A DNA stretch of 64,000 nt from JABDIP01 sp965237625 (GTDB lineage Bacteria; Pseudomonadota; Alphaproteobacteria; DSM-16000; Inquilinaceae). Location of the stretch: the NCBI GenBank assembly GCA_965237625.1, contig CBDEGD010000023.1, forward strand, positions 175,170-239,169, given 5' to 3'. The notes under the pieces were generated by a model. That model ran no database searches and was not told where the DNA came from. It saw nothing but the letters and a program-made list of their open reading frames with translations. Shown here one piece after another: positions 55,156 through 64,000 of the stretch (positions are counted from its first letter, which is position 1; every line of letters starts with the position of its first letter). Position numbers and translations under genes: made by a program.

Positions 55156-56388
55156 CTAGGCGTTCGCCATGGTGATCATGGCGCGCAGCAGCACATTGGC
55201 GCCGGCGGCCAGATCGTCGAACGTCGCGTTCTCGATCTCATTATGGCTGATCCCGTTCTCGCAGGGCACGAAGATCATCGAGGTCGGCGCCACCCGGGCC
55301 ACATAGCAGGCGTCATGGCCGGCACCGCTGACCATGTCGCGATGGCTATACCCCGCCTCCTCCACCGCGCCCCGGACGGCGGCGACGCAACGCTCGTCGA
55401 ACTTCACCGGCGGGAAGTGCCAGATCTGCTCGAACGCCAGATCGAGAGATCGCTCGTCGGCAATACCGTTGCAGATCGTGCGTAATTCCTGATCCATCAC
55501 CGACAGCACGGAATCGTCCGGATGCCGGACATCCACCGTGAAAAAGACCTGACCCGGGATCACGTTGCGGGAATTGGGCTCCACACTCGCCATACCGACA
55601 GTACCGACGGCGTGCGGCGCATGTTTCAGCGCGATGGTCTCCACCGCCTGGATCATCTTCGCCGCCGCCATCATGGCGTCCTTGCGCAGCGGCATCGGCG
55701 TGGTGCCCGCATGGCTTTCGCGGCCGCTCACCGTGACCTCGTACCAGCGCTGGCCCTGGGCGTCGGTGACGACGCCGACGGTCTTCTCCTCCGCCTCCAG
55801 GATCGGGCCTTGCTCGATATGCAGTTCGAAGAAGGCGCCGAATTTCCGGTCGCCGATCTTTTCCGGTCCCTTGTAGCCGATGCGCTCCAACTCGGCGCCC
55901 AGGGTCTTGCCTTCCGGGTCGGCACGGTCATAGGCGAAGTCGAGCTCGAAGGCGCCGCCGAAAACGCCAGAGCTGATCATCGCCGGGGCGAAGCGCGAAC
56001 CCTCCTCGTTGGTCCAGTTGACCACCATCATCGGGGCGTTGGTCTCGTAATCCGCATCGTTGAGGGTGCGGATCACCTCCAACCCGGACAGTACGCCCAG
56101 AATGCCGTCGAACTTGCCGCCGGTCGGCTGGGTGTCGAGATGGGAGCCGCAGACGATCGGCGGCAGGGAATTGTCCTTGCCCGGCCGCAGCGCAAAGATG
56201 TTGCCCATTTCGTCGATGCCGGTCGTGCAGCCGGCCTCTTCGCATTTGGCGACGAACCAGTCGCGGACCTGGCGGTCGAGATCGGTCAGGGTCAGCCGCT
56301 TGATCCCACCCTTCGGCGTCTTGCCGATCTGGGCCGTCTCCATGATCGAATCCCACATGCGCTGGGCATCGATGGTCAGATTGTGCAT
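55156..56388 (-). CDS. Zn-dependent amidohydrolase, M20 family (N-carbamoyl-beta-alanine type)
   Basis: A 410-residue HyuC/AmaB-like enzyme. Metal ligands: GSHLDTQPTGGKFDGILGV (His, Asp), NWTNEEGSRFAPAMISSG (Glu pair), FFELHIEQGPILE (His), and the late SGAGHDACYVA. GRESHAGTTPMPLRKDAM is the dimer domain. It should release CO2, ammonia and beta-alanine (or beta-aminoisobutyrate) from the product of dihydropyrimidinase, completing reductive pyrimidine breakdown. Allantoate or other carbamoyl amino acids cannot be excluded from sequence, but the PreT/PreA context favours this role. Confidence 0.9.
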   Translation of the reverse strand: MHNLTIDAQRMWDSIMETAQIGKTPKGGIKRLTLTDLDRQVRDWFVAKCEEAGCTTGIDEMGNIFALRPGKDNSLPPIVCGSHLDTQPTGGKFDGILGVLSGLEVIRTLNDADYETNAPMMVVNWTNEEGSRFAPAMISSGVFGGAFELDFAYDRADPEGKTLGAELERIGYKGPEKIGDRKFGAFFELHIEQGPILEAEEKTVGVVTDAQGQRWYEVTVSGRESHAGTTPMPLRKDAMMAAAKMIQAVETIALKHAPHAVGTVGMASVEPNSRNVIPGQVFFTVDVRHPDDSVLSVMDQELRTICNGIADERSLDLAFEQIWHFPPVKFDERCVAAVRGAVEEAGYSHRDMVSGAGHDACYVARVAPTSMIFVPCENGISHNEIENATFDDLAAGANVLLRAMITMANA

Positions 56389-56439
56389 GGCTTTGTCCGT
56401 CTTTCGCCGATTGGAGCCATCCGAAATGGGTGCCGGGAA

Positions 56440-56580
56440 AGCCCCTCTCCCGCGGGGAGAGGGGTTGGGGTGAGGGGGTGGAATTCATCCGTGAGAGCGC
56501 GAGAGCCACGACCACCGTGCTGCCCCCTCACCCTCCCATCGCTATCGCGACGGGTCCCTCCCTCTCCCCAAGGAGAGGGG
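56440..56580. repeat. REP-like palindromic repeat, copy B
   Basis: Two units: GCCCCTCTCCCGCGGGGAG with TTGGGGTGAGGGG (56440-56478), and CCCCCTCACCCTCCCATC with CCTCCCTCTCCCC (56523-56580). Same family as copies at 22663, 57915 and 61084. It lies between preA and the amidohydrolase gene. Confidence 0.75.
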
Positions 56581-56602
56581 CAAATCCACAACAGCGCGGC
56601 GC

Positions 56603-57880
56603 TCACTCCGCCGCCGCGCGTATCGGGTTGCGCGGGTCGTCCCTCCAGGTGACGTAGGGCAGTCCGGTTTCCTGCGACACCATGGTGATGCAGTCATCCA
56701 CCGGGCAGACATGCATGCAGAGATTGCAGCCGACGCATTCCTCGTCGATCACCTCGTAACGCCGCCGGCCGGCCTCGTCGCGCAGCGCCGCGATCGACTG
56801 GTGCGAAGTGTCCTCGCAGACGACGTGGCACTTGCCGCATTCGATGCAGAGGTCGTGGTCGATCTTGGCGATGGTCTTGAAGTTCATGTTCAAGTCCTGC
56901 CACTCGACGAAGTTCGGCACCGCCCGGCCCTGGAATTCCTCCAGAGTCTTGTAGCCCTTGGAATCCATCCAGTTGCCCAGCCCGGAAATCATGTCCTCGA
57001 CGATCTTGAACCCGTGGGTCATGGCGGCGGTGCAGACCTGCACATTGCCGGCTCCAAGCGCCATGAATTCCGCCGCCTCGCGCCAGGTCGAGATGCCGCC
57101 GATGCCGGAGATCGGCAGTCCGGCACAATCCGGATCGCGGGCGATCTGGCCGACCATGCGCAACGCGATGGGCTTGACGGCCGGGCCGCAATAGCCGCCA
57201 TGGGTGCCCTTGCCGTCGACGATCGGAGTCGGCGCCATGGCGTCGAGATCGACCGAGACCACGGACTGGATGGTGTTGATCAGGGACACCGCATCCGCGC
57301 CGCCCGCTTTCGCCGCCCGGGCCGGGCCCAGGACGTTGGTGATGTTCGGCGTCAGCTTCACGATCACCGGCATGCGGCTGTACTGCTTGCACCAGCGCGC
57401 GACCATCTCGACATATTCCGGCACCTGGCCGACCGCCGAGCCCATGCCGCGTTCCGACATGCCGTGAGGACAGCCGAAATTCAACTCGATGGCGTCGGCC
57501 TCGGAATCCTCGACTTGGCTGAGGATCTTCTTCCAGGCCTCTTCCTCGCAGGGCACCATCAGCGAGACGATCATCGCCCGGTCCGGCCAGTCGCGCTTGA
57601 CCTCCTTGATCTCGCGCAGATTGACGTCGAGCGGCCGGTCTGTGATCAGCTCGATATTGTTGAAGCCGGCTACCCGCGTGCCGTTGTACATGACCGCGCC
57701 ATAGCGCGAGGACACGTTGACGATCGGCGGGTCCTCGCCCAGCGTCTTCCACACCACGCCGCCCCAGCCGGCCTTGAAGGCACGCTCGACATTGTATTGC
57801 TTGTCCGTCGGGGGCGCCGAGGCGAGCCAGAACGGGTTCGGCGATTTGACCCCGATGAAGTTGTTTGTCAGGTCAGCCAT
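56603..57880 (-). CDS. preA: NAD-dependent dihydropyrimidine dehydrogenase, subunit PreA
   Basis: A 425-residue protein. Residues about 1-320 are the FMN-binding dihydroorotate-dehydrogenase-like barrel (NPFWLASAPPTDKQYNVERA, NFGCPHGMSERGMGSAVG with the catalytic Cys, and GIGGISTWREAAEFMALGAG). The C-terminus holds two 4Fe-4S motifs, CIECGKCHVVCEDTSHQSI and CVGCNLCMHVCPVDDC. With PreT it reduces uracil and thymine using NADH. The ATG at 57880 follows GGAGGA. The gene sits between two REP-like repeats. Confidence 0.95.
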   Translation of the reverse strand: MADLTNNFIGVKSPNPFWLASAPPTDKQYNVERAFKAGWGGVVWKTLGEDPPIVNVSSRYGAVMYNGTRVAGFNNIELITDRPLDVNLREIKEVKRDWPDRAMIVSLMVPCEEEAWKKILSQVEDSEADAIELNFGCPHGMSERGMGSAVGQVPEYVEMVARWCKQYSRMPVIVKLTPNITNVLGPARAAKAGGADAVSLINTIQSVVSVDLDAMAPTPIVDGKGTHGGYCGPAVKPIALRMVGQIARDPDCAGLPISGIGGISTWREAAEFMALGAGNVQVCTAAMTHGFKIVEDMISGLGNWMDSKGYKTLEEFQGRAVPNFVEWQDLNMNFKTIAKIDHDLCIECGKCHVVCEDTSHQSIAALRDEAGRRRYEVIDEECVGCNLCMHVCPVDDCITMVSQETGLPYVTWRDDPRNPIRAAAE

Positions 57881-57914
57881 GGTCTGGTCCTCCGATGACA
57901 AGCGCCGCCGTGAT

Positions 57915-58089
57915 CACCTCTCCCCTTGCGGGAGAGGTCGGCGAGCGAAGCGGGCCGGGTGAGGGGACGCGCGGCGTCGGCCGCGCATATGACTCTGGTG
58001 TCGGAAATGTTTTCGCATCTACCGGCGCAAGCCCCCTCACCATCCCACGGCTTCGCCGCGGGCCCCTTCCTCCCCCACGAGGGGAGATG
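57915..58089. repeat. REP-like palindromic repeat, copy C
   Basis: Two units in opposite orientation: CCTCTCCCCTTGCGGGAGAGG with GCCGGGTGAGGGG (57915-57966), and CCCCCTCACCATCCCACGG with TCCTCCCCCACGAGGGGA (58032-58089). They occupy the gap between preT and preA and belong to the same family as the other copies. Confidence 0.75.
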
Positions 58090-58111
58090 CGAATTGTAAG
58101 CGCCAGCGTCA

Positions 58112-59491
58112 TCAGCCGCTCAGCATCCGGTCGATGGCTTGGGCGGCCTGCTTGCCGTCCTCGACGGCGCTGACGGTCAGGTCGGTTCCCGCGACGCAAT
58201 CGCCGCCGGCATAGACGTCCGGAAGCGAGGTCTGACGGTCTTCATTTACGGCGATGCGGCCGCCGGCAATCTCCAGCGGCTCGGCGCTGCCGGCCTCCAC
58301 CGCTGAGGACAGGAAGATCTGCCCCGTTGCCTTGAAGACCTGGTCCGCCAGCAAGGTGAAGGTATCGCCGGTGCCGGCGAGACGGCCCTGCCCGTCCAAC
58401 TGGGTGTATTCGAACTCGATTTCCTTGACCTGCGACCCGCTGCCATTGGCCGGCCAGCCGAGCAACCGGCGCGGCTGGGCGAAGTATTTGATCTTCACGC
58501 CATTGGTCTGGGCCCAGTCCTGTTCCTTCCAGGTGGCCGACATCTGCTCCTTGCCGCGCCGATAGACCAGAGTGACGTCCTCGGCGCCGAGGCGCTTGAT
58601 CTGGGTAGCCATGTCGATGGCGGTGTTGCCGCCGCCGATGACCACCACCAGCCGGCCGACCGGCAGCTTCGAGAGATCCGCCTGGCGCAGCTCGGCAATG
58701 TAGTCGACGGCGTTCATCACCCCGCCCATCTCCTCGCCTTCCAGACCGATCTCCCGCACCGCGTTGTGGCCCAGCCCCAGGAAGACCGCGTCATGGTCGC
58801 GCCTGAGATCGGCCAGGGTCACATCCTTGCCCAGGGTCTGCCCGTAGCGCATTTCAATGCCGCCGAGGGACAGGATGAATTCCATCTCGCTCTGAGCGAA
58901 ATCGTCGGCCAGCTTGTAGGCGGCGATGCCATATTCGTTCAGCCCGCCACCCTTGGGTCGCGCCTCGATCACCACCACATCGTGACCCAGCATAGACAGG
59001 CGATGGGCACAGGCCATGCCGGCCGGCCCAGCGCCGACCACGGCCACATTCTTGCCGGTCGGCGGTGCGCGCTCATACAGCGTGTCACCGGAATCGAACA
59101 ATTGCTGGGTGGCGAAGCGCTGCAAGGCGCCGATGGTGACCGGCTTGTCCTCCTGGGTGTTGCGCACACAGGCTTCTTCGCACAGCTCCTCCACCGGGCA
59201 GACCCGGGAGCAGGTGCCGCCCATGATGTTGGAATCCAGGATCGTCTTGGCCGCGCCCTTCACATTCTCGGTGGCGATCGATTTGATGAAGGCCGGGATG
59301 TCGATGCCGGTCGGGCACGCCTCGATACAGGGCGCGTCGTAGCAGAAGTAACACCGGCTGGCCTCGATCAGCGAGGTGCGCCGATCCAGCGGCGGGTGGA
59401 TATCGGCGAAATTGTCTGCCAAATGGCGGCCATCCAGCCGGCCAGCGGAAATGTCCGGCCCTGTGCCGGAACCTGAAGCTCCTGCCGTCAT
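58112..59491 (-). CDS. preT: NAD(P)-dependent oxidoreductase PreT
   Basis: A 459-residue glutamate-synthase-small-subunit-like flavoprotein. N-terminal 4Fe-4S ligands: CYFCYDAPCIEACPTGIDIP and CSRVCPVEELCEEACVRN. FAD site AVVGAGPAGMACAHRLSMLG; NADH site IGGGNTAIDMATQIKRLGAE; the closing motif GGDCVAGTDLTVSAVEDGKQ. It passes electrons from NADH to PreA. First gene of the long minus-strand operon; the RutR-like palindrome lies about 93 bases upstream. Confidence 0.95.
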   Translation of the reverse strand: MTAGASGSGTGPDISAGRLDGRHLADNFADIHPPLDRRTSLIEASRCYFCYDAPCIEACPTGIDIPAFIKSIATENVKGAAKTILDSNIMGGTCSRVCPVEELCEEACVRNTQEDKPVTIGALQRFATQQLFDSGDTLYERAPPTGKNVAVVGAGPAGMACAHRLSMLGHDVVVIEARPKGGGLNEYGIAAYKLADDFAQSEMEFILSLGGIEMRYGQTLGKDVTLADLRRDHDAVFLGLGHNAVREIGLEGEEMGGVMNAVDYIAELRQADLSKLPVGRLVVVIGGGNTAIDMATQIKRLGAEDVTLVYRRGKEQMSATWKEQDWAQTNGVKIKYFAQPRRLLGWPANGSGSQVKEIEFEYTQLDGQGRLAGTGDTFTLLADQVFKATGQIFLSSAVEAGSAEPLEIAGGRIAVNEDRQTSLPDVYAGGDCVAGTDLTVSAVEDGKQAAQAIDRMLSG

Positions 59492-59583
59492 GCCCGTCCC
59501 GTTCCTTCGATCGTGTTTTTCGTTATTGTGCGGCCAGCCACGGGAGAGTTTCCCGCCGCTGCAAAAGTAAAGCTAGCGAAATC

Positions 59584-59599
59584 CTGACCAATCGGTCAA
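59584..59599. promoter_or_regulatory. RutR-like operator between preT and the regulator gene
   Basis: CTGACCAATCGGTCAA is symmetrical around TGACC-N4-GGTCA, close to the RutR consensus TTGACCAnnTGGTCAA, with one mismatch in each half. It lies 38 bases before the TetR-type start and 93 before preT, so one bound dimer could repress both directions. A matching site lies at 42387. The T-run that follows is not preceded by a stem and is not a terminator. Confidence 0.68.
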
Positions 59600-59636
59600 A
59601 ATTTTTTTTCGTCCCGGGTGCAAATAAGACAAGACA

Positions 59637-60362
59637 ATGTCGGAATCGACCAATCACGTGCAATCCAACGCCGAACAGTCCGCCTCCGAAAGGTATGAGG
59701 TCGGCACCGACCCCACGACCACCCGCCGGCCGGCGGGCGGCCGCACCCGGCAGTTCAACGAGTCCCGGATTCTCTCGGCGGCGGAGGCCGTCTTCGCGGA
59801 GGCAGGATTCACCGGCGCCTCGATGCAGGCGATCGCCGAAAAAGCCGAACTGCCCAAGGCCAATCTGCACTACTACTTCGGCACCAAGGAGGGCCTGTAC
59901 CGCGCCCTGCTGGCCAATATCCTGGACATGTGGGTGGACGCCTTCGACCATTTCACCCCGGAAAGCGATCCGGCAAATGCCCTGGCCTGCTATATTCGCG
60001 ACAAGATGCGTTGGTCGCGAACCCGGCCTCTGGCATCCAAGGTTTTCGCCAACGAGGTCATCCATGGCGCCCAGCAGATCGAAGGCTATCTGAGCAACAA
60101 GCTGAGACAGCGGGTCGAGGAAAAATCGGCGGTCATAAAGGCTTGGATCGAGGCCGGCCGCATGGCGCCGATCGATCCGGCGCATCTGTTCTTCTCACTC
60201 TGGGCCATGACCCAGACCTATGCTGATTTCGACGTGCAGATCCGTGCCGTGCTGGGACGCACATCCCTGTCCGAGGCAGATTTTGATGCCGCCGCGGATC
60301 AGGTCCTGGCTTTCGTCCTGCGTGGCTGCGGGCTTGAACCGCCGCGACTGTCGAACGGTTGA
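59637..60362 (+). CDS. TetR-family regulator, RutR-like
   Basis: A 241-residue repressor. An unstructured N-terminal extension (about 1-35) leads to the HTH (RILSAAEAVFAEAGFTGASM, then IAEKAELPKANLHYYFGTKE), and the ligand domain closely follows E. coli RutR (EEKSAVIKAWIEAGRMAPID and LFFSLWAMTQTYADFDVQI). RutR senses uracil/thymine. Divergent from preT and next to a RutR-type palindrome, it is very likely the local regulator of pyrimidine catabolism. Confidence 0.9.
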   Translation: MSESTNHVQSNAEQSASERYEVGTDPTTTRRPAGGRTRQFNESRILSAAEAVFAEAGFTGASMQAIAEKAELPKANLHYYFGTKEGLYRALLANILDMWVDAFDHFTPESDPANALACYIRDKMRWSRTRPLASKVFANEVIHGAQQIEGYLSNKLRQRVEEKSAVIKAWIEAGRMAPIDPAHLFFSLWAMTQTYADFDVQIRAVLGRTSLSEADFDAAADQVLAFVLRGCGLEPPRLSNG

Positions 60363-60420
60363 GACACGTATACGGCTGAAATGGATTTGGTCAGGATTTC
60401 GGTGTAAGGATCGCGATGAG

Positions 60421-61005
60421 ATGTTTGCCAGACCCGCCCTCATTGTCCTAATCGTCCTGCTGGCCGCTTGCGGCGGCGGCGCGCCGCAACGGCCTTCCGC
60501 CGAACTGGCGGCGACGCTCGACGCCCAGCCCTTCGATCGGCAGGCGTCCGACGAATTGCTCGCCGAGGGCCAGCAGATCGCGCCGGCTGATCCCGCCGCC
60601 GCCGCATCGCTTTACCGCGCCGCTGGATTGCGCTGGCCGGACAATCTGGAGGCCTGGCGGCGATTGGCCGATTTGGAACGCTCCAACAGCAATGCGGTCG
60701 AGGCGGAAGCGGCCGAATTCATGGTCGAGAGATTGCGCCTGTATCCAAGCGAGGAGTTGTATGTGCAGCGTCAGGTGAACGCGGCGCTGAAGACCTATCT
60801 CGAGGAACAGCGGGTTTTGCCCACCTACAACCCCTCGACCCAGAGTTACGGCGCGCGGCTGGCGCTGTTCTACGACGCACTGCTTGCCGAGAGGCCGGCC
60901 TATGAACCGCCCACCGGCATCTTCAATCTGGCGCCCCAGGAGATCCCGACGGCGTTGATCACCGGCGGCGCCGGGTACGTCTATTTCAGCACCCTGGGCG
61001 GCTGA
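60421..61005 (+). CDS. Hypothetical lipoprotein
   Basis: A 194-residue protein beginning at the ATG at 60421. Residues 1-17 form a signal ending in the lipobox LAAC. The mature part is rich in Ala/Glu helices with a TPR-like look (AAAASLYRAAGLRWPDNLEA) and a C-terminus VYFSTLGG. No defined family. Follows the RutR-like gene by about 58 bases on the same strand; no functional link. Confidence 0.62.
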   Translation: MFARPALIVLIVLLAACGGGAPQRPSAELAATLDAQPFDRQASDELLAEGQQIAPADPAAAASLYRAAGLRWPDNLEAWRRLADLERSNSNAVEAEAAEFMVERLRLYPSEELYVQRQVNAALKTYLEEQRVLPTYNPSTQSYGARLALFYDALLAERPAYEPPTGIFNLAPQEIPTALITGGAGYVYFSTLGG

Positions 61006-61083
61006 GCCTGTCCAACCAAGCAAGGTATCTCGGGCTCTCGCACGGCTCGAAGGCACTGGGCGAGGTCCGATAGGGCAGGATCA

Positions 61084-61219
61084 CCCCCTCACACCCTCCC
61101 ACGACTTCGCCGCGGGTCCCTCCCTCTCCCCCAAGAGAGGGGTATTGCGACGGCATTGAAATCCCTCTCCTTGGGGAGAGGGAGGGACCCGACGCGAAGC
61201 GTTGGGAGGGTGAGGGGGA
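61084..61219. repeat. REP-like palindromic repeat, copy D
   Basis: CCCCCTCACACCCTCCCAC at the left and GGGAGGGTGAGGGG at the right bracket two stems of the CCTCCCTCTCCC/GGGAGAGGG kind. The most symmetrical of the four copies, between the lipoprotein and glgP, which converge on it. It may serve as a bidirectional end of transcripts. Confidence 0.78.
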
Positions 61220-61282
61220 TGCACCGCTATCCGGCCGACCAAGCAACGGATATGCAACTTCACAAATCCCCGCCTAGAGGGA

Positions 61283-63736
61283 TTATTTTGGCGGCAAGGC
61301 ATTCCAGATCTTCTCGGCATATTCCCGAACCGCCCGATCCGACGAAAACCATCCCATGCCCGCCGTGTTCAGGATCGCCTTGCGCATCCAATCGTCGCGG
61401 TTGGCGAAGGCCCGATCGACATCCTCCTGGCATGCCGCATAGGACGCGAAATCCGGCGTGACGAGGAAGTAGTCGCTGCCGAGCAGACTATCGACGATCG
61501 GGCGATAGCGCGCCGGGTCATCCGGCGAGAAGGCGCCGGAGCCGATCATGTCGAGCGCCTGTTTCAGCTGCGGTTCGGATTCGACGATGGCGCCGGGATC
61601 AAAACCGCCGGCGCGCCGCTCGGCAACCTCGTCGGCGGTCAGGCCGAAGATGAAGATATTGTCCGGCCCGACCCGCTCGCGGATCTCCACATTGGCGCCG
61701 TCCAGTGTGCCGATGGTGAGCGCGCCATTGAGGGCGAACTTCATGTTGCCCGTGCCGGACGCCTCCATGCCGGCGGTGGATATCTGCTCCGACAGATCGG
61801 CGGCCGGAATGATGCGTTCCGCCAAGGTCACTGTGTAGTTCGGCAGGAACACCACCTTCAGCAGGTCCTTGACCGCCGGGTCGCTGTTCACCACGGCCGC
61901 GATGTCATTGGCGAGCTTGATGATCAGCTTGGCCATCGCATAGGCGGAGGCCGCCTTGCCGGCGATGATCTTGACCCTCGGCTGCCACCCGGCATCAGGC
62001 CGCTCGCGCATGGCGTTGTACAGGGCCACGGTCTGCACAAGGTTCAGCAGTTGGCGCTTGTATTCGTGGATGCGCTTGATCTGGACGTCGAACAAGGCGT
62101 GCGGATCGACGGTGAGATCCATCAGGTCGCCGATCTGGCCAGCGAGCCGTTCCTTGTTCCGCTGCTTGGCGGCAGCGTAGTCGGCCCGGAACCCGGCGTC
62201 GTCGGCCAGCGGCGCGATCTCGGCGATTCGTTCCAGATCGCCGATCCAGCCATCGCCGATCCGCCCGGTGATCAGCCCCGCCAACGCCGGGTTGCATTGG
62301 TGCAGCCAGCGGCGCGGGGTGATCCCATTGGTGACATTTGTAATGCGGTCCGGGAACCGGCGATGCAGTTCGGCAAATACGGTCTGCTTCATCAGACCGG
62401 GTATGGAGCGCCGACACGCCGTTGACCCGGACACTGCCGAGAAACGCCAAATTGCCCATGCGCACCCGCCGTTCGCCATCCTCATGCACCAGGGAAACGG
62501 CCGCGAGATGTCCGTTCTCGGACTGCTCAGCGCCGGCTTCCTTCAGGAACAGGGCGTTTATCTGGAAGATGATCTGCAAATGGCGCGGCAAGACCCGGCC
62601 CAGCAGATCGACTTGCCAGGTCTCCAACGCCTCTGGCATCAGCGTATGGTTGGTATAGGAGATCATATTGCTGGTGAGCCGCCAGGCCTCTTCCCACGCC
62701 AGCCCATGGCAGTCCATCAACAGCCGCATGAGCTCCGGCACCGCGATTGCCGGATGGGTGTCGTTGAGCTGAACCGCCACCTTGTCCGGAAGCGAGTCGA
62801 AGCCTCCGTGATGCTGGCGGTAGCGCCGCAGGATGTCCTGCAGCGATGCGGAGGTGAAGAAATACTCCTGCCGCAGCCGCAACTCCTTCCCGATCTCCGA
62901 GGCGTCATCCGGATAGAGCACCCGGGACAGGTTCTCCGACAGCACCTTCTCTTCCACCGCGCCCATATAGTTGCCGCGGTTGAAATCGGCGAGGCCGAAG
63001 GCGTTGGCCGATTTTGCCGACCACAGGCGCAGGGTGTTGACCTTGCGGCCTCCCCAGCCGGCCACCGGCGTGTCATAGGCGATCGCCAGCACCTTCTGGG
63101 TATCGACCCATTGGCCCGGCGCCCCATCCTCGCCGCCCTCGACACGGCCGAAGAACTCGATCGGATAGGCGACTTCAGGCCGTTCGAACTCCCAGGGATT
63201 GCCGAATTGCAGCCACTCCTCGGGATATTCGACCTGCCAGCCATCCTCGATATGCTGCTCGAACATGCCGAATTCGTAGCGGATGCCATAGCCGTGGCCG
63301 GCGATTCCGAGCGAGGCCATGCTGCTGAGATAGCAGGCCGCCAGCCGGCCCAGCCCGCCATTGCCCAGCGCCTGATCCGGCTCGACATCGAAGACTCGGT
63401 CGGCATCCACGCCAAGATCGGAGAGCGCCTCCCGGCAGGTATCGACGATGCCCAGGCTGGCCATGGAATCGGTCAGCAGCCGGCCGATCAGAAATTCCAG
63501 CGAGAGGTAATAGACCCGCTTCTGGTCCCGCTTGTAGTAGCCGCGGGTGTGTTCATCCAGTTGTCGACCAGCCGGTCCCGCACCGCCAGCGCGACGGCGT
63601 CGTACCAATCGCGGTCCTTGGCGGTCTCCGGGTCCTTGCCGACCGAATACACCAGCCATTCGACGAATGAGCGCTTCAGCGCTTCCTTGTCGAGGCCGCG
63701 GCGATCGATCGCCGCCGGCTGTTGAACCGGATCCAT
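61283..63736 (-). pseudogene. glgP: Glycogen phosphorylase, two frameshifts
   Basis: Corrected, the product is about 817 residues, the normal length for GlgP/MalP. The N-terminus (MDPVQQPAAIDRRGLDKEAL) runs to about 63550, where one base is missing before RGYYKRDQKRVYYLSLEFLI. That frame runs on through ERRVRMGNLAFLGS to about 62400, where an extra C changes the frame before LMKQTVFAELHRRFPDRITN. The PLP-lysine motif EASGTGNMKFALNGALTIG is intact. It would release glucose-1-phosphate from glycogen. The stretch 63737-64000 upstream holds no recognisable gene. Decay or sequencing error; see findings. Confidence 0.85.
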
Positions 63737-64000
63737 GGGCAAACCTTCTGATGATGTCGGGCAAGGACATGTGCGATCGACCCTGCCGCTGAAACGCGGA
63801 GACACAGTCGCCGATCAGTATCGACTCGTATTCCTTGGTGTCGCTCAAGCGGCGCTAACATACATAGCTTGTCGGCAGGCGCAATCGACAGATTGCCTTA
63901 AGACGACTGTCTGCATGACCCAACATCGACCGGTTGCAAAACACGACCGACAAAACCCCGTGTCTTCTGGTATGAATTTCGATCGCCACGATCATTCGGG

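Noticed and set aside
59599..59610. Run of T after the RutR-like palindrome, as a possible terminator
   Set aside because: The palindrome is too short and its stem too weak for termination. It lies in the divergent promoter region, where an operator makes more sense.

Overview
The window is GC-rich, densely coded DNA that looks chromosomal, from an alphaproteobacterium. A marine Rhodospirillales-type organism seems likely, judging from the family content (DgcN/DgcA, a BCCT carrier, PreT/PreA pyrimidine catabolism, ArsR/SRPBCC pairs, FadN-type beta-oxidation) and from many dispersed REP-like palindromes. No rRNA, tRNA, CRISPR array or prophage was seen. Lineage is an inference from gene families, not from a marker gene.

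Layout. 1-8.4 kb: a partial PaaI thioesterase, adenine deaminase, a Na+/alanine-type symporter with a universal stress protein, a class III nucleotide cyclase, and the dgcN-dgcA pair for D-glutamate breakdown. 8.7-12.4 kb: a SHOCT protein, then an apparent operon of SCO1-like protein, DauA-like D-amino-acid dehydrogenase, lipoprotein, a frameshifted VOC protein and an HEVGH metallopeptidase. 12.6-15.8 kb: etfB-etfA and an unusual SRPBCC/site-2-protease fusion. 15.8-19.2 kb: an SRPBCC-ArsR-SnoaL operon, a nitrilase-family hydrolase, a GST and a 282-bp palindromic element. 19.2-26.9 kb: a DUF2167 protein and a beta-oxidation operon (MerR regulator, thiolase, FadN-type HCDH/hydratase, acyl-CoA dehydrogenase, thioesterase). 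27-42 kb: BCCT carrier, GNAT, NIPSNAP and ABM proteins, fadD, an MsbA-type exporter, a CPA2 antiporter, an aminotransferase, ogt with an Ada-AlkA repair protein, and an SLC13 permease between two near-identical repeats. 42.5-60.4 kb: reductive pyrimidine catabolism (dihydropyrimidinase; preT-preA-carbamoyl amidohydrolase-ABC transporter operon; RutR-like regulator). A visibly less GC-rich Vsr/methylase/Eco29kI-type restriction island, an orphan solute-binding protein, an M20 hydrolase and galE lie between its two halves. 60.4-64 kb: a lipoprotein and glycogen phosphorylase.

How the parts fit. Acyl-CoA made by FadD would be oxidised by the FadE/FadN/FadA-type operon, with electrons passed to EtfAB. 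Uracil and thymine would be reduced by PreT/PreA, opened by dihydropyrimidinase and decarbamoylated by the M20 amidohydrolase. Two similar TGACC-N4-GGTCA palindromes, one before dihydropyrimidinase and one between preT and the RutR-like gene, suggest that one regulator controls both halves.

Caution. Five otherwise well-conserved genes or gene remnants carry single-base frameshifts: VOC, FadN-type, an ABC permease (two), glgP (two). This many in one window suggests uncorrected indel errors at least as strongly as real gene decay. They are listed as pseudogene/frameshifted, with the break points given.
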